From contig SMLU01000001.1 in NCBI GenBank assembly GCA_007859745.1, positions 1,488,001 through 1,552,000 of the forward strand: a DNA stretch of 64,000 nt, in the 5' to 3' direction. Positions 17,137 through 24,894 of the stretch are shown piece by piece; the first letter of the stretch is position 1; each line of letters begins with the position of its first letter. Below the pieces are notes generated by a model, which saw nothing but the letters and a program-made list of their open reading frames with translations, made no database searches and was not told the DNA's origin. Source of the DNA: Phycisphaerae bacterium RAS1 (GTDB lineage Bacteria; Planctomycetota; Phycisphaerae; UBA1845; Fen-1342). The translations under genes were made by a program, and so were the position numbers.

Positions 17137-19141
17137 GGCCGCGCTCGCGGCCCGACGCTGGTGGCGGCTCGGCCGCGTCAAACAACTCGGCCGACCCGGC
17201 GACCGCCTCGTTCTCCTTGACAATCACCGTGCTTTCGTCCGCGACAAGCTCATCGTCCGCATCCGCCGCTTTCTCGATCGGCTTGCCGTCTTCGTCCAGC
17301 TCGACATCCGCCTCCGCCGTCCGCTCGCGGGCGATTGCCTGAAGCTCCTTCATCAGCCGCTCTTTCGCCGCCCCGCTGATCGCAAAGAGCGCCTCGGACA
17401 CGTCTTCGATGTAGCGCTCAAAAATGCTCCGCCGCTCGCCCTCGAGCCGCTGGCGGCGGCGCTTGCGGACGTAGGCGGCCAGCTTGCGGCCGCACTCCTG
17501 GATCGAGAGCTTCATTTCCTTGCGGATTTCGTCGTAGTCGGCGATGGCTTCCTTGCTCTCACTGGTAAACGGCACCCAGACGCTGGCCATGTGCACCATC
17601 ACCACCAGCGGCGCGACCGGCAGCGAACCGCCCGGCTGCGAAACGCCGTAGTTGCGCCAGTCCACGTCCAGCACGCTCTTGAACGCGGCGCAGCCGGACT
17701 GCTGGTAGAGCAGCGGGACGCGGTTCGCAAAGCGGATCACGCGCGCCGGCTCGTCGGCCGGGAGCTGTCCGCCGAAGGCCAGGCCCACTTCGATCTGGAA
17801 GGGGTTGCCGCGGTAGACGGCCGGGTCGCGCGTCGTCGCGGTGTAGAACTCGGCCTTCAGTTCCTTGGTCAGGCCGTTGAGCAGGGCGCGGACGCCGATG
17901 GGCGCCAGGCAATCCGTCGGCGGGGCCATGATCCTGACCGACTGCATGCTCTGGTAGAGCCGCTCCGCCTCCTGCGGCTCGAGCGCGGCGGGCTTGGCGC
18001 TGTGCGACAGCTTGGCCGTATCGCAGATCTCATGCGCCACCTTGGTCGAGACGCGGCAGAACGCGTACTGCAGAAAGCTGCTGAGCGTTCGGATGTTGGC
18101 GGAGGCGCCCTTGTTTCCTTGATCTCTCGATCCCTTGATCCCTGCTTCTTTCAGCATCTTCATCAGCACGCCCAGCTCGATCCCGTGCGGGTGCGGCTGG
18201 ATTTCGCACGTCTCGGCGGGCAGGTCGCCGCTGGCGCGGGGGAAGTCGCGAACCACCGGGGCAGGCGGGGCGTCGGCGTTGCCGGCCAGCAGCAGGCGAT
18301 AGACAAAACGCGCGTGCGGGTTGGCGATGGCGGTCTGCTCGATGTACTCATCCACCGACTGGCGGCCCTTGGCGTAGCTGGCGACCAGCTCGATGCGGAC
18401 CTCGGTGCCGCGCTCCCACTCGACGTCCTGCTCTTCGTCGACGACCACGTCCGGTCGGTTCTTGGTGGTGTCGATCGCGATCTGGAAGTGATGGGCCGGT
18501 TTCCTGTCGCTGATACGCGAGGTGATGTGGATCGGCTTGCCAGTGGTCAACAGGCCGTACATGCCGGCGGCGGAGATGCCGATGCCCTGTTGGCCGCGAG
18601 ACATCTTCAACCGATGAAATTTCGAGCCGTACAACAGCTTGCCGAAGATGTTGGGAATCTGGGCCTTGACGATGCCGGGGCCGTTGTCGCGGACGGTGAC
18701 TCGAAAGCGCTCTTCCGCGAGTTGCTCGATGCCGATGTGAATCTCGGGCAGGATGCCGGCCTCTTCGCAGGCGTCGAGGCTGTTATCCACGGCCTCCTTC
18801 ACCGTCGTCAGCAGGCTCTTGCGCTTGTTGTCGAACCCCAGCAGGTGCCGATTCTTGGCGAAAAACTCAGAGACGGAGATATCACGCTGCTTGGCCGCCA
18901 TCGACTCGGCCGTCGCGTTGGTGCGCTTCCGCGGCTGGCCGTTGGACTTGGGGGCGCGCTCCGCGGCGTCCGGCTCCGCCGGCGCTGGCGCCGGCGGCGA
19001 GGTGACAGCCGCGGTAGCAGGCGGCGAGTCCGGTCGCGCCGGCTTCGGCTGCGGCTCGGCGTCCGGCGCGTCGAAGAGCCCCGGCGCATCATCGCGTTTC
19101 TTCTTCTTCCCGCCGGTCTGCTTCAGCCCTGACGATGCCAT
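17102..19141 (-). CDS. top6B: DNA topoisomerase VI subunit B
   Basis: The 679-residue product is the ATPase subunit of a type IIB topoisomerase. After an 80-residue Pro/Ala/Lys-rich extension comes the GHKL fold: KEAVDNSLDAC (N box, about 115-125), RDNGPGI (151-157) and SRGQQGIGISAAGMYG (181-196), then a transducer region. Subunit A, which carries the DNA-cutting tyrosine, is not in the window. Two oddities are visible. Residues about 330-345 (GIKGSRDQGNKGA) are encoded by an array of 8-base units, and the last residues (QNAKRKRAR) and stop are encoded by a family G dispersed repeat. ATG at 19141 is chosen since the longer frame runs over the divergent YhbY-like gene. Confidence 0.9.
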   Translation of the reverse strand: MASSGLKQTGGKKKKRDDAPGLFDAPDAEPQPKPARPDSPPATAAVTSPPAPAPAEPDAAERAPKSNGQPRKRTNATAESMAAKQRDISVSEFFAKNRHLLGFDNKRKSLLTTVKEAVDNSLDACEEAGILPEIHIGIEQLAEERFRVTVRDNGPGIVKAQIPNIFGKLLYGSKFHRLKMSRGQQGIGISAAGMYGLLTTGKPIHITSRISDRKPAHHFQIAIDTTKNRPDVVVDEEQDVEWERGTEVRIELVASYAKGRQSVDEYIEQTAIANPHARFVYRLLLAGNADAPPAPVVRDFPRASGDLPAETCEIQPHPHGIELGVLMKMLKEAGIKGSRDQGNKGASANIRTLSSFLQYAFCRVSTKVAHEICDTAKLSHSAKPAALEPQEAERLYQSMQSVRIMAPPTDCLAPIGVRALLNGLTKELKAEFYTATTRDPAVYRGNPFQIEVGLAFGGQLPADEPARVIRFANRVPLLYQQSGCAAFKSVLDVDWRNYGVSQPGGSLPVAPLVVMVHMASVWVPFTSESKEAIADYDEIRKEMKLSIQECGRKLAAYVRKRRRQRLEGERRSIFERYIEDVSEALFAISGAAKERLMKELQAIARERTAEADVELDEDGKPIEKAADADDELVADESTVIVKENEAVAGSAELFDAAEPPPASGRERGPGQNAKRKRAR
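18109..18150. repeat. 8-base-unit array inside top6B
   Basis: On the coding strand the units read GGGATCAA, GGGATCGA, GAGATCAA, GGAAACAA. The array is read in frame as GIKGSRDQGNKG. The same units occur in the urocanase gene at 59123-59160. Confidence 0.8.
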
Positions 19142-19192
19142 CCGTGGCTCCCACGTGCGAACACGCCGATTCTCCGGCAATGGTAGCGGGCG

Positions 19193-19507
19193 ATGCGGCG
19201 GTGTACAGTCTTGCCCGTGCCGCTCAGCAGCGCCCAGCGCCGTGAACTCCTGAAACAGAGCCATCATCTGAAGGCCGCCGCGACGTTTTCCGCCGAGTCG
19301 CTCGGCGCCGGCGCCGTCGATCACGTGCGGCAGATGCTGATTCGGCACGAGACCGTCAAGGTCCGCATCAACGCAGACTCGGGCGAGGAGTGCGACGCCG
19401 CGGCGGCGGACCTGGCTGCGGGGGTGCCGTGTGAGCTGGTCGGGCGGATCGGGCGGGTAGTGATTCTGCATCGAGCGGCTTCGGATTCGGGCGGCGAGTC
19501 GTCATAA
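19193..19507 (+). CDS. YhbY/CRM-type RNA-binding protein
   Basis: The 104-residue product fits the CRS1-YhbY fold found in pre-50S-associated YhbY: LSSAQRRELLKQSHHLKAA at the start, then LGAGAVDHVRQMLIRHETVKVRI and a closing ELVGRIGRVVILHR strand. The usual GxxG RNA-contact loop is less clear, with AESLGAGA in its place. Bacterial YhbY proteins associate with ribosome precursors. Start choice is uncertain: ATG at 19193 or GTG at 19217, the latter beginning just before the domain. The gene is divergent from top6B with about 50 bases between starts. Confidence 0.75.
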   Translation: MRRCTVLPVPLSSAQRRELLKQSHHLKAAATFSAESLGAGAVDHVRQMLIRHETVKVRINADSGEECDAAAADLAAGVPCELVGRIGRVVILHRAASDSGGESS

Positions 19508-19578
19508 TACGAGCTGGGCGTAGCTTGAATGCGCCACGGGTCGGCCCGCGGCCGCCGTGGCTCTTTGGAGGGTTGACG

Positions 19579-20655
19579 ATGAAGCGCTCTGCCATTCAGT
19601 TGATAGTGGCCGCCGCCACACTGGCCGCCAGCGCCGCGGCCCAGGACGATCGTGAGCCGTCGCTGGATGATTTCCGCCTGGTCGTGCCGAGCGAGGTGTC
19701 GGCGAAGGTCATTCCCATGTGGCCGGCCGAGATCAACCGCGGGGGGGCGACGGCGTACACGAACAACGTCATGCTGACCGGCTACTGGCCGCCGACCAAC
19801 GAGATGCTGCGACAGTTCAGCCGCGACCCGGCGCACAATCCCGGCGGCTGGGTGGGGCACAACTGGCGCGGGCTGGGCTACGACGTCTACGCGTATTTCC
19901 CGGAGTTTCCGCAGGGCGTCGGCCGCGGCGAAGGCGACTTCGAGGTGGACTACCAGGACACGTCCAACGACTGGTGGATCATCACCGCCCAGGTGCGCCC
20001 GGTCGCCATCATTACGTTCAGCCGGGCGAACACGACCAACGGCTGGGAGCTGGAGGGCGGCAACCGCACCTACGTTTCATCGCAGTGGACGGCGGATTAC
20101 CTGACGCCCTTGCGCCCGACCCCCGAGCTGCCGATCATGCAGCTCGAGCCGCCGCTGACGGAGCGCTACTCGACGCTGCCCATCCAGCAGATCATCACGA
20201 ACGTGACGAACTCGGGCGCTGCCGTGATGCCGTTTTCCACCGTGATTGACGACGGGCGGTTTCTCTCGAATTTCATCGGCTATCACGGCTGCTGGTACCG
20301 CGTGTTGCACGAGTCGCTCGGCGACGCCGACGGCTGCGCGTCATCCGGCCATATTCACGTCGGCATGAACACGAATCTGGCGGCGGCGGTGCTGGCGACC
20401 GAAGTCACGGTCGAGACGCTCATCGGGCACGTCGACGGGCTGGTCGGGGCGCAGGTCCGCGTCGGCGACCTGAACTGCGACGGCAACGTCGACGTGCTGG
20501 ACATCAACCCGTTCATTCAGGCGCTGGCCGACCCGGCGGCGTACGCGGCCGAACACCCCGGTTGTCACATCGACATGGCCGACATCAACGGCGACCTGGC
20601 GGTGGACATCATCGATATCAACGGGTTCATCGCGCTGCTCGAATCGGGCGGGTGA
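19579..20655 (+). CDS. Exported protein: pyroglutamyl-peptidase-like domain plus dockerin-like repeats
   Basis: The 358-residue product has a signal peptide (residues 1-21, cut near ASAAA-QDD), a middle domain and a C-terminal pair of calcium-binding-like dockerin segments (GDLNCDGNVDVLDINPF at about 297-312 and ADINGDLAVDIIDINGF at 334-350). The middle domain resembles C15 pyroglutamyl peptidases: an opening MLTGYWPP strand, DGRFLSNFIGYHGCWY (225-240) and GHIHVG (257-262). In C15 enzymes the equivalent of S230 is the catalytic cysteine and the later histidine is catalytic, so here Cys is replaced by Ser. It may be inactive or use serine; this fold match is my inference. GGAGG precedes ATG at 19579. 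Only one base separates it from the next gene. Confidence 0.6.
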   Translation: MKRSAIQLIVAAATLAASAAAQDDREPSLDDFRLVVPSEVSAKVIPMWPAEINRGGATAYTNNVMLTGYWPPTNEMLRQFSRDPAHNPGGWVGHNWRGLGYDVYAYFPEFPQGVGRGEGDFEVDYQDTSNDWWIITAQVRPVAIITFSRANTTNGWELEGGNRTYVSSQWTADYLTPLRPTPELPIMQLEPPLTERYSTLPIQQIITNVTNSGAAVMPFSTVIDDGRFLSNFIGYHGCWYRVLHESLGDADGCASSGHIHVGMNTNLAAAVLATEVTVETLIGHVDGLVGAQVRVGDLNCDGNVDVLDINPFIQALADPAAYAAEHPGCHIDMADINGDLAVDIIDINGFIALLESGG

Positions 20656-20656
20656 C

Positions 20657-21397
20657 GTGAGGCTGTTTGTCTTCCGTGATCCGCCGCTCGACGGGCCGAC
20701 CAACATGGCCCGCGACGAGCATCTGCTCTATGCCGACGACCTGCGTCCGGCCGCGCTGCGAGTCTACTTCTGGGCTCCGCCGACGCTCAGCCTGGGCTAC
20801 TTTCAGCGCTCCGAGGCGGTCGCGGCGCTGCCGGAGGACGTTCGCGACCTGGCGGTCGTGCGGCGGGCGACGGGCGGCGGGGCCATCCTGCATGATCGCG
20901 AGATCACGTATTGCCTGGCGGCGGACGACTCGATCGATCTGGCTCGCAAGGCGCCGCCCGAGCTCTATCGAGCGGTGCACGCCTGCTGGCAGCGCGTGCT
21001 CGCCGCCGACGGGCACGAAAGCGCGCTGGCCCCGGAGGATTTCCCGCTGCCGACGCCGCGGACCGGGCCGTTCTTCTGTTTTGAAAAGCCGGGGCGGACC
21101 GACCTTATTGTGGCGGATCAGAAGAAGCTGCTGGGCAGCGCCCAGCGCCGCATCCCCGGGCGCGTGCTGCAGCACGGCTCGCTGATGCTCGCGCAGCGTT
21201 TCGCCTCGCATCCCGGCGCGGCGCTGGGCGATCCGCCGCCCGACCGGATCGAGCGCTGGATTGACGCGTTCATCGAGGAGATATCGGCGACGCTCGAATT
21301 GTCTCCGACGCCTCTGGACTGGTCGCCGCAGCGGCTGGAGGACGTCGCGAATCGGCGGCAGCGCTATGCGTCCGACGAATGGCTGCACTTGCGGTAA
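20657..21397 (+). CDS. Lipoate-protein ligase / octanoyltransferase family (LplA/LipM-like)
   Basis: The 246-residue product has the biotin/lipoate A/B ligase fold signatures: RRATGGGAILHD (about residues 73-84), an ITYCL strand and the QKKLLGSAQRR segment carrying the conserved lysine region that contacts the acyl group. These enzymes attach or transfer octanoyl or lipoyl groups to the lysine of 2-oxoacid dehydrogenase E2 or GcvH proteins. A second domain typical of long LplA is missing, so LipM-type octanoyltransferase or a short ligase are both possible. GTG at 20657 starts one base after the preceding stop region, suggesting cotranscription with the dockerin gene. Confidence 0.85.
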   Translation: MRLFVFRDPPLDGPTNMARDEHLLYADDLRPAALRVYFWAPPTLSLGYFQRSEAVAALPEDVRDLAVVRRATGGGAILHDREITYCLAADDSIDLARKAPPELYRAVHACWQRVLAADGHESALAPEDFPLPTPRTGPFFCFEKPGRTDLIVADQKKLLGSAQRRIPGRVLQHGSLMLAQRFASHPGAALGDPPPDRIERWIDAFIEEISATLELSPTPLDWSPQRLEDVANRRQRYASDEWLHLR

Positions 21398-21469
21398 GCC
21401 GCGCCGGCGCGGACCATGCCGTTCACGCGGCGAAGCGCGCCACTTGCCGGCGCGGGCCGTGACAGGGCC

Positions 21470-22081
21470 ATGCACGAGACGGAAGCCAAGTATCGCCTTG
21501 ATGATCCGGGCAGCCTCCGTCGCAGACTGGCGGAGCTGGCCGCGCGTCCGCTGTCCTGGGTGGCGGAGCGCAATGAGCTGTTCGACACGGACGCCGGCCG
21601 GCTGCGCGCCGCCGGCTGCGGTTTGCGGCTGCGCATCGCGCGGCCGCTCGACAGCGTTGGCGAGCAGGTCGCGACGCTTACGTTCAAGGGTCCGCGCCAG
21701 CCGGCGCCGGATGCGGCCGCTCTGAAGCGCCGTGAGGAGATTGAGTTCCTTGTCTCCGACCCCGACGCCGCCCGGACGCTGCTGCGGCGTCTCGGTTTTG
21801 CCCCGACGATCATCTATGAGAAGCGCCGCGAGTCCTGGTTGTTGCGCGGCTGCTGTATCACCCTCGACGAGCTCCCCCGCTGCGGCTGGTTCGTCGAAAT
21901 CGAAGCGCCGCACACAACGGAAGCAGAATCCGGGAGCGGCGCGTCCGCCATCGCCGCAGCCGCGGCGGGACTGGGCCTTGGGCCCGCGTCCGCTCTCGCC
22001 GAAACGTACGTCGACATGGCGGCGGCGCGTGGAGATCCGAATGTGATCGGGGGATTCCGCGAACTGCTCTGGCCGTCGTAG
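21470..22081 (+). CDS. CYTH-domain phosphatase (class IV adenylate cyclase-like)
   Basis: The 203-residue product starts METEAKY-like (M-H-E-T-E-A-K-Y), giving the ExExK triphosphate-binding motif of CYTH proteins at residues 3-7. It continues with basic and acidic strand residues (GLRLRIAR, TLTFKGPR, KRREEIEF, YEKRRESW, EIEAP) expected of the tunnel fold. Family members are class IV adenylate cyclases, thiamine triphosphatases or inorganic triphosphatases. The sequence does not tell them apart, and no cya context is present. ATG at 21470 is selected because the motif directly follows it. It ends 41 bases before the convergent metallo-beta-lactamase-fold gene. Confidence 0.82.
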   Translation: MHETEAKYRLDDPGSLRRRLAELAARPLSWVAERNELFDTDAGRLRAAGCGLRLRIARPLDSVGEQVATLTFKGPRQPAPDAAALKRREEIEFLVSDPDAARTLLRRLGFAPTIIYEKRRESWLLRGCCITLDELPRCGWFVEIEAPHTTEAESGSGASAIAAAAAGLGLGPASALAETYVDMAAARGDPNVIGGFRELLWPS

Positions 22082-22122
22082 TGTCCGGCCGCAAGGCGCA
22101 CTCGCTCTTCCTCGGCCGCCGC

Positions 22123-22857
22123 TTACCGCCTGGCGGGCGTCCCGAGTGTTTCCTTCATCACCCCGTCCAGCTCAATCAGCGCCCGGGCGCAGTCGCCGGC
22201 GAACGAACTGCCGTGCATGGTTGCCAGCGTCGTGGGTTTCAGCGCCGAGAGACCCTCGAGCAGCGGGCGCGTCTTCGCCGTGTAGGGCATGTAGTCCATC
22301 AGCGGCCCGGCCTGGAACTCCATGATCGACTGCCGCGTGCGGCCGAGGATGTCCGACTCCGTCAGCGGTTCGACATCGCCGTTATGTGTGAAGAGATCGG
22401 AACAGAGCAACACGCGCTGCGTCTCCTCAAATAGGGCGCCCGCGTCCCAGCCGTGCGGCAGGTGCGGCGTCGGGCGGTAGCGAAAACGGAAGCGGCCGGT
22501 GCTGAAGGTCTCGTCGGCGCCAAGCGCCCGCGGCGGCCGGTCTGCGAAATCGGCGAGATTCACGAGCGCCCCGACCACTCCCGAGATTGCCTGCGCGCTG
22601 GGCGCCACGCTCAGCCAGTCATTGAGCGCGCCGCATTCATCCACCTCGAAGTGGCTGAAGCCGATCCAGCGCAGCTTCGCCGGGTCGATCAGCCGCCTGG
22701 CTGCGTCGAGCACTTCCGGAAACATCCGCCGCATCCCCGTGTGGTACAGCAACGGCTCGTCGTCGAGCAGAAGGAAGTGGTTGAACTGTAGATTGAACTC
22801 GCGCTGATAGATGCTGATACGATGAACGCCGGGGGCGATTTCGGTGATCCCGGGCAC
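22123..22857 (-). CDS. Metallo-beta-lactamase-fold protein, flavodiiron/ODP-like
   Basis: The 244-residue product keeps the diiron version of the metal site: SHFEVDECG (about residues 78-86, the H-x-E-x-D motif of rubredoxin-oxygen oxidoreductase-type proteins), [10 protein letters not shown] (about 132-141), CSDLFT (about 153-158) and a final MHGSS. Proteins of this set bind two irons and act as oxygen or nitric oxide reductases or as oxygen sensors (ODP). The flavodoxin domain of full flavodiiron proteins is absent, so an ODP-like sensor or partner role is plausible but inferred. It stands alone; upstream on the same strand is a small membrane protein gene. Confidence 0.8.
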   Translation of the reverse strand: MPGITEIAPGVHRISIYQREFNLQFNHFLLLDDEPLLYHTGMRRMFPEVLDAARRLIDPAKLRWIGFSHFEVDECGALNDWLSVAPSAQAISGVVGALVNLADFADRPPRALGADETFSTGRFRFRYRPTPHLPHGWDAGALFEETQRVLLCSDLFTHNGDVEPLTESDILGRTRQSIMEFQAGPLMDYMPYTAKTRPLLEGLSALKPTTLATMHGSSFAGDCARALIELDGVMKETLGTPARR

Positions 22858-22896
22858 GGGGGTCCTTTCCGAGTGCCGCGGGCGATTTCCCCCTCG

Positions 22897-23265
22897 TCAC
22901 GTCGCCTTGGGCATCATCGCGTACTTGGTGAAGTAGAAGAAAACTCCCGCCGACAGGGCCAGCGTGAGCACCGCCGCGTTGAGAAAGAAACCGGTCCACG
23001 ACAGTTGCGGCTGCTTGTTTCGCTTCTGGCCGGCGCCATTCAGGCCGAGGAAGAAGCCCGCGGCGCCGGCGGCCAGCGACAGGAGCAGGCAGCCGCCGAT
23101 CGCGGGCAGGCGTTTGCTCTTGGGGTCGTAGACGACCGCGAACAGATCCCGGTCGAACGCGCTGACAATGAAGTACGCGCCGCACACCGCGAAGAGCGCG
23201 CCGGCGATCGCCAGGCCGACGCTCGCACGCGCCTGTCCCTCGTACGATTTCAGATTCAAGGCCAC
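22897..23265 (-). CDS. Small membrane protein of unknown function
   Basis: The predicted 122-residue product has three to four hydrophobic segments (VGLAIAGALFAVCGAYFIVS, a LLLSLAAGAAGFFLGL stretch, and LNAAVLTLALSAGVFFYF), with a charged loop in the middle (VVYDPKSKRLPA) and a polar loop rich in Lys/Gln. I do not recognise a named family. The GTG at 23265 (MALNLKSYEGQARA) is the most sensible start, since the longer frame upstream reads through a palindromic repeat. It ends 39 bases before the metallo-beta-lactamase-fold gene on the same strand. Confidence 0.65.
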   Translation of the reverse strand: MALNLKSYEGQARASVGLAIAGALFAVCGAYFIVSAFDRDLFAVVYDPKSKRLPAIGGCLLLSLAAGAAGFFLGLNGAGQKRNKQPQLSWTGFFLNAAVLTLALSAGVFFYFTKYAMMPKAT

Positions 23266-23473
23266 CGTCAACCCCTTCCGCTGCGCCGTCCGACCGCGCC
23301 ACGACTCGCCGTTCGTGGACGCCTGACCGCACCGGCAACCTCCGGGCGGTCCCCATTCTATCGATAAGTTCGGGCGAGGCCAGCAGTACCGACACACTTT
23401 CGTTGGGGCCGCACGCCCGACTTTATTAGACGATTGGGGACTGACGGGCCATGGGCCATATGGTGCGACGGGC

Positions 23474-23534
23474 GCCGTGCCGACGGCCTTTTCGTCGGCT
23501 TGCCCACGCAACCGCCACGGGCTTGGCACCCAAA
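23474..23534. repeat. Family F palindromic repeat, copy 1
   Basis: An inner stem (CCGACGGCCTTTTCGTCGG) lies inside an outer imperfect pair (GGGCGCCGTGCC with GGCTTGGCACCC side). A better preserved copy is at 47991-48092. It lies in the 354-base gap upstream of the sdpR-like gene; apart from the candidate operator at its right end I see nothing else there. Confidence 0.7.
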
Positions 23535-23589
23535 CACAACCAGCGCGCCGCGACAATTCTCGACAGCAGACAAGCCGTTATGTGCTATA

Positions 23590-23607
23590 TTTCAATTGTT
23601 GTTGAAA
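23590..23607. promoter_or_regulatory. Candidate operator for the ArsR-type regulator
   Basis: TTTCAA-TTGTTG-TTGAAA is a perfect 6-6-6 palindrome in an AT-rich patch 12 bases upstream of the regulator's ATG. ArsR-family repressors, including SdpR, bind such palindromes at their own promoters. Binding is inferred. Confidence 0.55.
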
Positions 23608-23619
23608 CATTGAAGAGCC

Positions 23620-23940
23620 ATGTTGGGAATGAACCGGTCATTCAAAGCGCTCGCCGACCCGACCCGCCGGGCCATTCTGGCGACCTTGCGCACCGGCCCG
23701 GCCAACGCCGGCGAGCTGGGAGAGCGGCTGAGCGTTGCACCCAGCGCCCTTTCGTTCCACCTGCGCGTGCTCAAAGAGGCCGACCTCGTGAGCGACGAGC
23801 GGCAGGGGCAGTTCATCCGCTATCGGCTGAACTCCTCCGTCGTTGATGACCTGCTGCGTTTCGTCCTGGAAACGTTTGGAAGCGGCGCCGACGGCGGCGG
23901 GAATGGCGACGCCCGATCTACCGGCAAGGAGCGACCATGA
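23620..23940 (+). CDS. sdpR: ArsR-family autorepressor (SdpR-like)
   Basis: The 106-residue product is a winged-helix ArsR-type regulator: FKALADPTRRAILATLRTGP, then GELGERLSVAPSALSFHLRVL (recognition helix) and an RQGQFIRYRLN wing. It lacks the paired cysteines of metal sensors. Its stop overlaps the ATG of an SdpI-family gene (ATGA), the same arrangement as Bacillus sdpRI, where SdpR represses the pair until the membrane protein SdpI sequesters it. No SdpC toxin gene is nearby. Start may be ATG 23620 or the ATG nine bases on; a palindromic operator candidate lies just upstream. Confidence 0.85.
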   Translation: MLGMNRSFKALADPTRRAILATLRTGPANAGELGERLSVAPSALSFHLRVLKEADLVSDERQGQFIRYRLNSSVVDDLLRFVLETFGSGADGGGNGDARSTGKERP

Positions 23941-24611
23941 TTCCGCGGATTCACGTGTACGCAGCGTTCGGCCTGGTGCTGGCGGCGCTTCTCGTCGCCG
24001 CCATCTTCTACCCCGCGCTGCCCGACCCGGCGCCGATTCACTGGAACCTGAGCGGGCAGATCGACGGGTACGGTCCGCGCTGGGTCGCGGCGTTTCTCGG
24101 GCCGATGATCGGCGCGGGCGTCGTCGCGCTCATGCTGGCGCTGCCGCTGCTCGGACCGATGCGCTCCAACTTTGAACGCTTCCGCGAGACCTACGGGCGC
24201 ATCTGCGTACTGATCGCCGGGATGATCGCCGCGCTCAGCCTGGTCACGCTGCTGGCGGCCGCCGGCTACAAGTTTCAGCTCGGGGCGAACCTGTGCATCG
24301 TCCTGGGGGTGATGTTCGCGCTGATCGGAAACTGGCTCAGCAAGATCAGGCGGAATTTCTACGTCGGCATCCGTACGCCCTGGACGCTGGCGAACGATGA
24401 CGTGTGGGAGCGCACGCATCGCGTCGGCGGGCGGCTGTTCGTGCTGCACGGCCTGGTCTGCGTCGTCACCGGCTTTTTCGCCGGCGACCTGGCCTGCTTC
24501 ATCGTGATGTTCAGCGGCCTGGGCGCGGTCTCACTCTGGAGCGTCGTGTATTCGCTGGTTCTGTACCGGCGGCTGGGGAGCGTGGATCACCTCTCGCCGC
24601 GGGCCGATTGA
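23937..24611 (+). CDS. sdpI: SdpI-family membrane immunity/signalling protein
   Basis: The 224-residue product begins with a DUF1648-type membrane segment and the LPDPAPIHWNLSGQIDGYG motif common to SdpI-family proteins, followed by about five more hydrophobic helices and the KIRRNFYVGIRTPWTLAND segment that marks the SdpI domain. In Bacillus subtilis SdpI gives immunity to the SdpC killing peptide and sequesters SdpR. Here only the sdpR-sdpI pair is seen, so a role in sensing membrane stress or a foreign peptide is possible but unproven. Translation is coupled to sdpR by a four-base overlap. Confidence 0.88.
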   Translation: MIPRIHVYAAFGLVLAALLVAAIFYPALPDPAPIHWNLSGQIDGYGPRWVAAFLGPMIGAGVVALMLALPLLGPMRSNFERFRETYGRICVLIAGMIAALSLVTLLAAAGYKFQLGANLCIVLGVMFALIGNWLSKIRRNFYVGIRTPWTLANDDVWERTHRVGGRLFVLHGLVCVVTGFFAGDLACFIVMFSGLGAVSLWSVVYSLVLYRRLGSVDHLSPRAD

Positions 24612-24680
24612 TCCGCGGCCGGGCGCGAGTGCGGGGCGACATTCCTGGGCAGGCGCCGGCCGGCGTCGTCGACAGGGCCG

Positions 24681-24785
24681 TCTTTCCGAACCCGCCGCGC
24701 CAAGCGGCGGGTTGACGATCTCAATTGGGCGGCGCCATACCCGCCGGGGACGTCACCCCGCCGCTTGGCGCGGCGGGTTCGGACG
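24681..24785. repeat. Family A paired-hairpin repeat, copy 2
   Basis: TCTTTCCGAACCCGCCGC starts the left hairpin; the right, inverted hairpin runs CGTCACCCCGCCGCTTGG to GGCGGGTTCGG. The spacer is about 30 bases. It fills the 283-base gap between sdpI and the VWA gene. Confidence 0.88.
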
Positions 24786-24894
24786 GAGGGACGCGCCGGC
24801 GCGCCGCGGAGAGCCGTGACGTACGCGCCCCGCGCTGCCGAGCTACAATGCTCCGGTGGCAGCCCGCGCGATCGGGCTGCCCGGGGCTGGCTGC

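Noticed and set aside
16745-19132. A 795-residue open frame antisense to topoisomerase VI B
   Set aside because: High GC keeps antisense frames open. The product has no domain sense, while the minus strand encodes a clear GHKL ATPase.
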